From Serripes groenlandicus (lineage: Eukaryota; Mollusca; Bivalvia; Cardiida; Cardiidae), in assembly GCA_031761405.1 (NCBI GenBank), contig JASEVX010000006.1:25801097-25865096 (forward strand): DNA of 64,000 nt, read 5' to 3'. Positions 30,963-42,300 of this stretch are shown piece after piece. Position numbers and translations under genes: made by a program. Numbering within the stretch: position 1 is the first letter of the stretch; every line of letters starts with the position of its first letter. Below the pieces are notes generated by a model. That model searched no databases. It was given only the letters and a program-made list of their open reading frames with translations, and was not told the origin of the DNA.

Positions 30963-31593
30963 TACAACGTGGGCTAGTTAAATGTATGCTGATTACATAT
31001 TCGATATAATTTTGACAGTTTCTGCGTGTTTAATTAAAACAATTGTAATATATTGGTGTCTTGTCATTTAATCATCATTCCATGCATTGCAATAATTTGC
31101 ATTCGTTCACACACGCCTGTGGGCCTCGTTTGTGTATATATAGAAAAACATCAAATAATCAAAGCAATGGAAATACTGGCAGCCGGTTGGTCTAATTGTT
31201 ACGAGAAGACATATGGTTGCATTAAATCAAAATGTGTGCTAACACACGTAGTTTCAAAGATAGAGTAAATGCAGAGTTTGTTTGCAATGTGTGTTACGCT
31301 TCTTTTCAACAATTGTTCAGTTAAAGCACGTCGTTTCCTCGGTAGCGAATCAGTGGTAATGCCAACCCCGCAACTCTGAGCACTAAAGAGGGGAAGCTAT
31401 TGATACCATACTGGGGTTATCCGGAAATATGCAAGCCATAAAATACCGTCCAATTCAATGTGAAGAGGATGCCGGAAATTGAGTAAACGGATTTGAGTTG
31501 GACAGTCGTCAATTCCACCAATTTAGACCTCGGACAGAACATCAGGTGCGAGGTGTTGCTCCGGATCACATAATGTAGCATATGTACACTAAC

Positions 31594-31648
<55 letters not shown>
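31594..31648. repeat. (AAT)n microsatellite
   Basis: About 18 uninterrupted AAT units. On the minus strand it is the (TTA)n tail of the LINE remnant that starts immediately to its right. Confidence 0.95.
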
Positions 31649-31650
<2 letters not shown>

Positions 31651-32760
31651 GGCTTTATTTAGAGAGGACACTCATTTGACATAGCACATGTATGCAAGTC
31701 AATCTTCCACGAGGGCCTCAAACATAAACAAAATGAAACGTAACATGAACAAACGTGTGTTACATATGAACCTACTCAATGTTACAATTATACATGCATA
31801 TATAAATATGGACTTCAACTTGATATGTCTATTACTGTATCGTAGAACAGCCACATATCCAAATAGTGTGCATGGTTTCATGAAATACGATTGTACTACA
31901 GTTATCATCGAATTAAGATTGGTTTATCAAACGTAAATATTGGGATTTGAAATGCTGAATAGACGTTGAGTTTTGAATATATAAAAGAAAGGAATTCCAA
32001 ACTGATGAACCAGAAAATATAAATGTATTTCGATATATTTCCATGTTTACAGCTGGAATGAAGTGGATGAACGTAAGAGTCTTGCATGAATATCAGATGT
32101 AAAAGTAAATGATGTACTTAGGTAATCAGGGGCATTTCCACGTAATGTTTTAAACATTTGAATGGCTTTCTGATAAATAACCCGTTCGGGAAATGTTTTC
32201 CATTTAAGTTCAGCAAACATTAAAGATGAAGGGGTGGTAAAATCACAATCAATGATTACCTTGGCAGCCCTTTTCTGAAGTTTCACTAGTTTGTTTTCAA
32301 GTTTATTTGTTCAATTTCCCCCAGATAACACAACAAAAATCAAAATGTGGAAGTATGTATGCATTATAAAAACGTTTACGATTGTCATTTGAGAGACATA
32401 ATTTGATTCTTGATAACATATAGAGATATGTATTACATTTCTGTATTACATTATCAATGTGATCACCCCACGGAAGACCGTTGATAACTGTAAAACCTAG
32501 CAATTTACCACTTGAGCAAGAATTAACTTCTGAGTTATGATATGGAATTCCTGGATATTTTTAGCAATCTGACGATTGTTATGTCCCAAACTGATAAACA
32601 TTACTTTTGATTTATCAGAGTTAACGGACATGTGATTAGGTTGGCACCATTGATCTACGTGTAATAAGTCATTGGTAAGTGAGGAAACAACTAATCTCTA
32701 CATCATCAGGAAACTTCTTTGTAAAACTTGCCCGGGATAACAGTGGGGAAATATGTTTAA
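31594..32760 (-). pseudogene. Non-LTR retrotransposon remnant with (TTA)n tail
   Basis: Read on the minus strand from about 32760: 'MSVNSDKSKVMFISLGHN' (32630-32575, after the catalytic block), then 'LGFTVINGLPWGDHIDNVIQ' (32500-32441), 'YNAYILPHFDFCCVIWGKLN' and 'LQKRAAKVIIDCDF'. After a frameshift near 32050 comes the conserved end 'FSGSSVWNSFLLYIQNS' and 'FKSQYLRLINQS', with a stop at 31915-31913. A 3' UTR follows to 'ctaaataaagcc' and the TTA repeat. The order matches the C-terminal half of LINE ORF2. At least two frameshifts; inactive. Confidence 0.75.
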
Positions 32761-32769
32761 GCCAAAGTA

Positions 32770-33120
32770 AAATACCTATGCTTTAACGAAAGAAAAATCA
32801 TAGAAGAAGGAATATCTTTGATTTAAATTTCATCTGATTTAACAAATGCTTTTTAATCTCATTTGATTGAAACGATAGTTGATGCATTATACCTTGCCAG
32901 TATTACTGAGTAAATAGATGGACATGCAGCTATATAATGGTTTGATTGTATTAACTTTACATCGATTTACTATTTATCAGTTACTTTATGAAACATTTAT
33001 AATGTTGTATAGTTAAGATAAATGTGTGTATATTCTACTGATAATAATAATCTCCCTTGAGTGTGACGACAGTTTGTGTCTCGTGGTTTTAGACCTTTTC
33101 TATACTTTGTCAAAACTTAT
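32770..33120. other. No recognisable gene
   Basis: AT-rich spacer. Confidence 0.35.
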
Positions 33121-33122
33121 AT

Positions 33123-33340
33123 GAGCCGTCCCGCGAGAAAACCAACATTATGGCCTCTGCGTAATGTATCGACCCATTCCGTCTCAGGGGGATAGAGATA
33201 TAGAGTTATGGTTCCTGAAACAGAAAATCCACAGGAGGCGAAAAGTGTCTATCCGGGTAAGCCTGTGCGGCATGCTTAGGCTGATCCGGGTCGACACTTT
33301 ACTCAGAGTCCACAATGTTGGTTTCTCATGGGACAGGCTC
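33123..33340. mobile_element. TIR element, GAGCCGTCCC family
   Basis: Ends 'gagccgtcccgcgagaaaac' and 'gtttctcatgggacaggctc'. The interior 'ccacaggaggcgaaaagtgt' and 'aagcctgtgcggcatgctta' is the reverse complement of the interior at 16266-16465. Confidence 0.8.
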
Positions 33341-34190
33341 AATTATCTCTATTTTCACCCGGACAATCAGATAAAAAAAGTTATTTTCAATATTGCCCTC
33401 AAGTTACCTCACATCTTAAAAGAGAACTCTTAAAAGGCATTGACTACTGTTATTCAGAAGTATGAAAAGATAATGGAGCACATATTTTTACATTCTTCAA
33501 AACAACTATTTACAAGTATATGTGTAACAATTTGAAATAACAACTTGCTGTATTCTAACAAAGGATGTTAAAGCAAAGACGGCAGATAAGTAATTCTTGT
33601 AACAATTTATTTTATCAATCGTTAGACTCGATATTCGCCGAAACAGGGATACGACCTCTCTAACCCTCGAACGAGAGTTCTCTTTGCTAATGAGATATGA
33701 CAGAGATGGAACTGACGACACAAGCTAATTAGAAAACAAATATAAGACACACACTACTGTATTCTTTCAATTTAATTATTCACAATGATTTTCGTCCGTC
33801 ATTCAACAATGCCCATTTCTAAACAACTTACTTACAAGCAATATAAATATTAACCGGATGATGTCACGAAAGCCGTATCCACTCAGTGGTGTAGTTGTTC
33901 GACCCCTCGATTCGAGGCGGGAGATCTGTGTTATTCTGTGTATATATTGGTTGTGTTTAGAACCTCCATTGGTGCATTTGGCAATGGGCTTCCGCATGCA
34001 CCGTGTTAATCGTCTTGATCGCTCATGCGCCGTACTTTACCGTCAGCTCTCGGATATTTCCGTAGCAGTTCGTCACTAGACTGGTCCTCGTTCGAGTTTT
34101 CAATAGAAGATTAAGATTAGTGTCTATTAGTCTATTAGTATGCGAGTAGTTCTTTTATAATTAAAATGTAAATTAAAACAATAGTGTAGC
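33341..34190. other. Spacer with tRNA-like traces
   Basis: At 33615-33710 and 33880-34100 there are phrases such as 'ctcgattcgaggcgggag' and 'ctcgttcgagttttcaat' that resemble SINE or tRNA heads, but no full element can be drawn. No coding gene is seen. Confidence 0.3.
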
Positions 34191-34199
34191 GTGTACCGG

Positions 34200-34315
34200 C
34201 GTTAAGCCATCGCGGGTCACCCATCCAGGCACTAACTCCGATGAACGTTGCTTAACTTTACGAAAAGGCCAACCACTCTACAAACGCACCCGATACGATC
34301 GAGGTTATGCTATTG
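34200..34315 (-). ncRNA. 5S rRNA-like segment (5S pseudogene or 5S-derived SINE head)
   Basis: On the minus strand 34260-34214 reads 'taaagttaagcaacgttcat', 'cggagttagtgcctgg' and 'atgggtgaccc'. This follows the animal 5S internal control region (AAGTTAAGCAACG ... GGTTAGTACTTGGATGGGTGACC). The 5' third of a 5S gene is not recognisable, and the 3' end does not fold back on it, so a working 5S gene is unlikely. 5S-headed SINEs are a known class; which of the two this is cannot be told here. Confidence 0.6.
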
Positions 34316-34335
34316 AATAGGTATAGGGTTTACGG

Positions 34336-34795
34336 AGTTGACCTAGTCAGTACATGAAATGGTGTACCATTATACCACCATAAACTGCATGGTATGGGGT
34401 TAAGTTATTGAGTAACGACGTTTAATCCGTTGCGCTATATATAGCACAAGGCTTTGAGGTTCCTGCGTTGAGGTTCTGCGATGCTATCTAGTTATCAAAA
34501 AACGAAAATGTATACGGAAAAGTGCATTATAATTTTGTGCAGAACGTAATTTGTGTGTATCTTGTTGAACTTGTTAAAAACGTTAACCTAGTCTGTACAT
34601 AACATGATGTACCATTATACCTTGTGGTATGGGGTTAGGTTATTGAGTAACGACGTTTATTCCGTGTCGCTATATTTAGCACAAGGCTTTGAGGTTCTGC
34701 GAGGCTAGTTATTAAAAAATGAAAATGTATACGGAAAAGTGCATGATATAATTTTGTGCAGGACATAATTGTTGTGTATCTTCTTGAAATTGGTA
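34336..34795. repeat. Two tandem copies of about 245 bp
   Basis: 'tgtaccattatacc', 'gtggtatggggttaggttat' and 'tgagtaacgacgttta', then 'gctatatttagcacaaggct' and 'aatgtatacggaaaagtgca', occur at about 34362-34580 and 34610-34795. Confidence 0.8.
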
Positions 34796-34850
34796 CAATT
34801 TTTTATTTAATCTGTAAACTGATCAATTGTATAAATGATTATTATAAATT

Positions 34851-35044
34851 ATTGGGTGTGTTACTTACCCACTACGGAAATATAGGGGGTCTGTAGGATT
34901 AATAGGGGCGAGGCTATTGGGTTTGTTACTGACCCACTACGGAAATATAGGGGGTCTGTAGGATTAATAGGGGGCGAGGCGATAGCCGAGTCCCCCTATT
35001 CATCCTACAGACCCCCTATATTTCCGTAGTGGGTCAGTAACAAA
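34851..35044. repeat. Direct plus inverted repeat forming a 52-bp-arm fold-back
   Basis: A unit with 'cccactacggaaatataggg' and 'ggtctgtaggattaat' occurs at 34851-34913 and 34914-34978, and then inverted at 34992-35044. The second and third copies form near-perfect arms (34922-34973 / 34992-35044) around 'cgaggcgatagccgagt'. Confidence 0.9.
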
Positions 35045-35269
35045 TACAATAATGTATTTATTTCGTCGAACACTTTAAACTGAACTATACTGTAACTTGT
35101 TGATATGTGTTGGTAGCATAATATGACGTCATGAGTAAAAGATATATCAATATTGATTAAAGAATTGGAATAGATATATTATTTAAAACAATACACCGGT
35201 TCAACATGAACATTTATTTCAATTCATTTCATCTCTTTACTGTGTAACTGGTAACATTTGAGAGCCACT

Positions 35270-35510
35270 TTACGAAAACCAACCTTTGAACTGACTTTTT
35301 TTACTTTACTCACCCTCTATGGAATGTACTCATCCCCTATAGAAATATAGGGGGTCTGCACCGTTTGAAGGATTTTGTTCTCCGTAAGGCATTTGCAATC
35401 GCGTGTCGCTTATCTCTGTGTTTATATGACGTCTCTGCGAAAACCAACCTATGAACTGACTTTTTTACTTTACTCACCCCCTATAGAAATATAGGGGGTC
35501 TGCACGTGAC
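35270..35510. repeat. Tandem pair carrying the CCCCCTATA-TATAGGGGG motif
   Basis: 'cgaaaaccaacctttgaact' to 'aatatagggggtctgca' at 35274-35363 recurs at 35436-35505. The small hairpin 'ccccctatagaaatataggg' is shared with the 34851 fold-back. Confidence 0.75.
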
Positions 35511-36170
35511 ACGCTTTAACTAATGAAATTGCTAGAATTTCGTGGGAGGCAAAATAAATAGTTATATAATGCACGCTGAGCTTTAACATGTGCATTACAG
35601 AAATAATTCAGTTAAGGGAGTGCTCCTACTAACGTATACAGTATATAGGTGGAAATTACCTGTCATACAAATTACTAAATTGTCAACCCATTTATTTTTT
35701 TAAAATTGGCGACATTGTTTATTTAAGTATGATGAAGATATAAATAAATGAATACAACACTACAAATCAGTTTCAAGTACATTCGTCTTTATCAGATGTA
35801 AAAATACATGTAGGACTAGCTCTTATTTTACCAAGAAAGATATCTAACCGGCAAAATAGACCTCTATTTGATCGAAAAACATTCCTAAATTACTATTCGA
35901 AGTGAAAGTGTATGTATATTTTACAATGGCATTGCAAAAATTAAGAAACAGTATGTTACAGCATTTTTTGTTGAAATGCGACAGAACAGAGACATATAAA
36001 TACATGTATTTATATGTCTCTTGAGAGAACTATGAAAGAAAAGTATATATCAGTATTGTTTAAAGGATGAGACCAACTACAATACTGTCATTACGGTATC
36101 TATAGATGTTATCGTGTATTAATGAGTATCTAAAGAGGCAATGGAACTTTGATCTTTCCTGGTAAAGTCG
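35506..36170. other. AT-rich spacer with a 34-bp palindrome
   Basis: A perfect palindrome (35988-36021) has half-site 'agagacatataaatacat'. Otherwise nothing is recognisable up to the promoter near 36175. Confidence 0.5.
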
Positions 36171-36174
36171 TTCT

Positions 36175-36310
36175 CGGATTTTGGACGTAACGAAGGGCCT
36201 CTAGCGGTAAAAACGACATATACGCATGCGCGGTCATCGGAGAGCGGGGTTTGACAGACACCATTTCGGTACGCCTTTGGATATCGTCTTCCCTCGAATC
36301 AACTTTACAA
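36175..36310 (+). promoter_or_regulatory. CpG-containing promoter with NRF1-like site
   Basis: In a locally GC/CpG-richer stretch, 'tacgcatgcgcgg' (36221-36233) matches the NRF1 palindrome type GCGCATGCGC, about 80 bp before the proposed start codon. There is no TATA box. This looks like a housekeeping promoter for the split gene that follows. Confidence 0.4.
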
Positions 36311-39300
36311 ATGTATGTTCGCAGGACAAGGCATTACAGTAAGTAATATTCCAAGATATAGTTTACTAATCTTAAACATTTCGAAAGAATTATCCCAGCA
36401 AGACTGTTCTATGCCGCAAGCATCGTATAAATGTTCTCACTCGTTTTGTTGTTCAACTTCAATGTTCAGCGTCAGATTTTATTTAAATGTCTGTAAACTG
36501 ATCTGAATGAAAGAATAAACTAACTGTTCTAAAAAATCCATTCAATTATTATACTAAAATGTCAATGAATGCAGCCACCGGATGCATTTGCTTGTTAATA
36601 TCTTGGAACAACCTTAGCCTTTCCAGTCTGTGTAAATTTGTCATAAGTTCGGATGGAAGAAATACCGACGAAATGTGCCCTTCATCATTTCAAATCCTCT
36701 CAAAATTTGATTATGAAATTAATTATATGAAATGTTATAATTAAAGTAACATAAGAGGGGACTTTCACAACATAATTAATTAACAGCATACTTGGCTACG
36801 TTCATTCCCCTGGAATGTGATATCTAGGCCAAGTTTCAATATAGATCATGTCGGGTCAAAAACTAGGTCACTACTACACTAGGCCAAATTGAAGGAAAAT
36901 CTTGTTTACACTCTGGAAGCTGTGTTTTTACCGTGAACATGTTGAAACTTTACTTATCTAACTTTGAATATGGGTCTGTTCAGGTCAAAAACTAGGTCAC
37001 TAGGCCATACTGTTGAAATATTTTATTAACAGAATAACACTTATAGAGATCTCATTTCTCACTTGAGCAGCTTGAAACTTTATCAGAAAGTTTCTCTGGA
37101 TGATATCTAGGCCAAGTACGAATATGGGTCATATCAGGTCAAAAACTAGGTCACTAGGCCACATTGAAGAACAATCTTGTTAACACTCTGGAAGCTGCAT
37201 TTTTGGCTTGAGCATGTTGAAACTTTGTTAGAATATTTGTCTTGATGATATCTAGGATAATTTTGAATATGGGTCTGGTCAAAAACTAGGTCACTAGGCC
37301 AAATTGTAGAACAATCTTGTTAACAGTATAGAGATCGCATTTTTTACTTGAGCAGCTAGACATTTTTTCAGAAAGTTTATCGTGATAATATCTAGGCCTA
37401 GTTTGAATATGGGTCAAGTGGAGTCCAAAAATAGGGCACTAGGTCAAATTGAAGGAAAATCTTGTAACACTCCGTAAGGTGCATTTTTGACTTGAGCATA
37501 TTGAAACTTTGTCTTGATGATATCTACAGTAGGCATAATTTCATTTACATTTGTGTTGAGAATTATTAACACTTCTTTGTAACAAACAGTTTAAAATCAA
37601 TAAGCTTTGTCAGAAAATGCTTCCAGTCAACAAACATTGCCGCCAGGCAAAACCCTCATATTGCCATTGGCCCTGAAAGAGTCTTAAATAGCCCATTCTC
37701 AGGTGAGCGATCCTGGGCATCATGGTCCTCTTGTTAAACATTTTAATCCTTATTTTCAAACATGTTTCTAAGACGAGAAAACGTGACATATTGTAACCAT
37801 GTTACTTTAACCCTTTCCTTCATATAGATGCTTTCTGAAGCAGACAGCTTTTTAAACGTGGCAAAAGAAGTGAGCCATTTCTCCTTTTGCTACAATGTTT
37901 TCCACTTTTAGTCATAGGTTATCCATTCAATTATTGAGATTTTCTATGTTTTGACAAAATAGTTTCAAAGTCGTCTGCTGCAGAATTATTGTATGAGGGA
38001 AAGGGTTAAGTGTCTGTGATGACATAGCATTTAACCCTTTCCCTTATATAGACACTTTCTGACGCCTCTGCAGCAGACGGCTTTTTGAAAACATAGTGAC
38101 AAAAGAAGAAATTGCACAAAACGTGCAATTTCTCCTTTTGCCACAATGTTTTCCACTTTTTGTCATAGGTTATCCATTCAATTATGGAGATTTTCTATTT
38201 TTTGACAAAATACGTTCAAAGTCGTCTGCTGCAGAATTGCCGTATGAGGGAAAGGGTTAATAAACTGTATGTTGAAAGAAAATCTAAAACAGGTTTTCTA
38301 GTAAAATATGTAAGTTTTTGTTAGTGAGGGGTCAGGGCATTTAGGAATTTGTTATTATTATGACTAACATATATAATGTGACATACTTTCGGCGATTACT
38401 GATTGTGTTTGAAAGGTATGGTATTGTGCGCAACATCAAATTGCCGGTTTTGTGATAACATGAAATTCATAGAACTGATTATACCCAGTCCCATAATCCA
38501 ACTCACAAACACAGGTACATGTCGTGTTACATCCATATACCTGTATAAACCATATATAAAGAGTGTGTTCTGTTTACAAGTTCAGTGGACCAAACAACAC
38601 ATGTTTTCTGAGTCATTGGACTAATACTTTTCACAATATTACATACGTCTTTAAAAGTCGCTAAATCATCAGTACTGTACAAATAACTAAACATTGGTCA
38701 ACAATACACCTGTCAATAATACATTTGGGATAACTTCCGTGACACAGTCTGTATTTTCTATCAACAACATGTCACTTCTGAGTAAACTACATGCAATTCA
38801 ATAATGGTAAATTGACTGTGTTATGATGTTTATGTTAGGATGATAGTACAGTCATTGAATACCTACAAGTATTAAAGTACTCTTTACAAATAACTTTCCG
38901 ATCTTCTTTAACATTCTGACTGTGAAAAGCATCATTTGTATTCCACCAATTGGCTAACAGTATATGGAAGCAGTCAGTTGCTTGGAAAGTCTGTTTTGTA
39001 GAATACTGGTTTGAGAAAGCAAGGATTTCTACATGAGTAGGTACGGTAAACTGGCTGTAATGATATGCCAGAAAACTTGTTGAAAAAACAGCATTAAACC
39101 CCAATCAATAATCAACATTTTGAATATTACGGATACAATTAAATAAATAAAAGTGGACGTTCAAAATTAATAGAATGACCCCAAACATTGATGGCATGAG
39201 GTGCATTGTCTGTAAGTGTTGATGAAAAACCCTTTGGTAAGATATCTTTGATCTGGTCAGACTTGCTTTTAATTTTGTTATTGAAATTGTGTTCAGGTTT

Positions 39301-42300
39301 ATATAACTTCCTTGTTCATTATTTTAATTGCTGATAATTTAAGAGAAGTGTCAACAGGGCCTGCTCTGGGTTGAATTTTTCTTTCGCCACCACTTTCGCC
39401 ACATTGAAATATAGTTTTAGCCATTTGTTTGCCACTTTTCTTTAATTTCAGGTAGAAGAAATAGTTATATGCAATCTCATCAATTGATCCACTTATTGTT
39501 TGTACTTGCCCATAATTAAATACATTTTTCCCAATCAAAAATGACAAACTTACATTGTCATTAAATCATGAAAGACCTACGTCGATCGTCAAAACCTGCT
39601 TCAAAGAGCGTGCTGATATATATAATGCATCTATAATTGCCAATTATCATATACATGGCCTTTAATGTATCAATATCGCTCAGAGTTGTTGGTAAGTCGG
39701 ATTAAAAGGCGGAATTAACACTTCACAACAATAAAACAAGTGTGAAATACACAAGTTGTCAAAATGGTAAAAATGTTGTAAAGTGTCACTGGTTCCCGAC
39801 ATTGAATCAAATGGCGGTGCATTATCTTAGATTAACAGAAACAGTCACTGTATGTCGTAAACTGATATCCAAAATAGGTAAATGTTGATGATAAAAACCT
39901 TTCGCCACTCATACAATAACTTCGCCACTTTAAAATAATCTTCGCATTTGGCGAACGACAGCGCGGGCCCTGTGTCAACCATGATCTCACAATGTGTTTT
40001 TGAAGTAACATATAGATTGGGTCAAGGTCACTGTTGCTTAAAATATATATATGTATAAAAAATTGTAAATAGTGTCATAGATTGGGTCAAGGTCACTGTT
40101 GCTTAAAATATATATATATATAAAAAATTGTAAAAAGTGTCAGGTCTTTAATTTCTTTGTACATTGATGGATTCTTAAATAATTTGACATAAGTTCAATC
40201 ATGACCTCGAAATGTTTTACCTGAAAAGGCCCAGCACAACAAAACTAGATGCCATATGTTTCACCCAATCTGTATAAAAAAAATTAGAACATTCATTTTC
40301 ATCAAATTGTAGTCAGGGTCAAAAAATAGGCCACCAGGTAAATAGGTCAAATTTTTGAAAACCCCATTAAGAGGCCACATTTTGCATCCAATCTTCATTA
40401 AAAACAACTTTGAGAACTTCATTTCCATCAAACCCAGTGAGGTTCAAATCTTGCTCATGTTTGGTCAAAAATTAGGACACTGTCAATTTTAGAAAAAATC
40501 TTATGAACACACTACTTTAGGATCTAGTATAGCAAGGATGTCCAAGTATTAATTTAAATTTTTAATGTTAGCAGGGGATCTCAAATCCATTGTTTCACTC
40601 ATGAATCATTGGCACAGATCTACTGCACTTTTCATAATGAATAGACACTTAATTCATTATTGACAAGTTCAACAGAAGGTGGAAATCACTTGACCTGACC
40701 ATTATAAAATAGATCATTTTGCCAAAACATCTAGTCTAACCTCGGTGGCTCAAACATGGGAAAGCTCAACACCATGGAAAACTCTTAACTTGTCTCTAGG
40801 TTTAAGTAAACCTTGTATAATTATATTTGTTCTACTTCTGAAACACCTTCTCTTTCGAGGTAACTGCATTGTCCCTCTCATGTCATTACAGTACGTCATA
40901 ATACATGGTTACACTGAGCCCCCATTGATCAGTCGGTAGCAATGTGGGCTGTCAATCCAGGGGTTGAGAGTTTGAACCTCAGCTCGGCAACATTCTTTCC
41001 GACGTTTGACAAAGGTCTGACGCTGTGACCGGCGTCTTTTGTCTTTCACCAAAGGGCTAACAGTCTATGTGGAAAAGCAGCCAGTTCCTTGGAAAGTGTA
41101 ATGTGTGGAGTGACTGGCGTGATAAAACCAGGAAACATATGAGTAGGTGAACTGGTCGCCGTGATATGACTGAAAAATTGTTGAAAACGCCGTTAAATCC
41201 CAATCAATCAAACATGGTTACAATAGCTTGAACAGGCAAATTCAATTAATCTCATCATCTGTTTGTTGTGTTGAATAAGACAGTTCATAATCATATTTAT
41301 CACAATGACATTTCAATGATGTGTTTGTTATATAAATCTCTGTTTAAGATCGCTTTTTAAAACCACACTCCCATGAGACCTGTGAGTATAATCAATATCA
41401 AAAAAATTAGGAAATATGTCGCATAGCCACTGACATAAAAATGTTTATTGTTTATAAATAAAATACTTTATGCCGATTTTGAGAAGTAGTCACATGGAAA
41501 AAAGAACAATTCATACTTTCTTCTGTGGCCGTTTAATCATTCTATTCACTGTAAGTGAACTTTATTTTGCTATAATGATACAAGCAGCATGGAGATAAAC
41601 ACGGGACATTATATTGGTTATGTTGATCCCATGTACAAAAGGTATTAAATTAGAAAACAGAAATAAAACTGTAGACTACATTTCTTTCTTTAAATAATTA
41701 CCATCATACCATCATAAAAATGTCTACCATCAATAGAAAACACTCTGGTATTATTATTTATGCATTTTCATAACACAAACAACATGAATATAATCAGGAT
41801 AAAAAAAATCTTCGTATTTTCCAAGATTCAAACTTTGGATAAGCGAAACTATTCATTTTGGGCCCTACGAATTCAAGCCACCGAGGTTTCACTGTACTTA
41901 ACTGGTTCCCACATATTGGCACATCTTCAGCAAGAGACATATGAAAACATGGTTGCAAAGGAAAAGCTAGATCTTCTTTTGCAATTATATTTTCAACTTT
42001 ATTCAATAAATGACTTATTTTTGCATAGACGTCTGCTGCAGATGTGTTTTATTTTTTAAGAGGTTACAGTCTCGTATTTTAATATTTCAGGTAGATCTTG
42101 GTGCAACCTTAACATGGCAAAACATGAGGCATCTTCTTTGAGCTTAAGATCTTGTGTAATTGATTGTTTTGTGGGGTTAAAAGAACTCGAAGGAGACAGA
42201 AAGCCCTTAAAATGACACCTTGCTGATCATATTGGACATGGCAGAAACAAATTATTTTGGGGTAAGAAAGCAGGTAGGTGAAGCAAGACTATTCAATGAA

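Noticed and set aside
38473..38514. Firm extra exon of the split gene
   Set aside because: Phase and splice dinucleotides fit, but the acceptor lacks a pyrimidine tract and the exon is only 42 nt, so it is kept as an option only.
42088..42259. Exon-like block with good acceptor (ttaatatttcag) and strong donor (GTAAGAAAG)
   Set aside because: All three frames contain stops, and the phase does not fit exon 43018. At most it could be a non-coding alternative first-exon segment.
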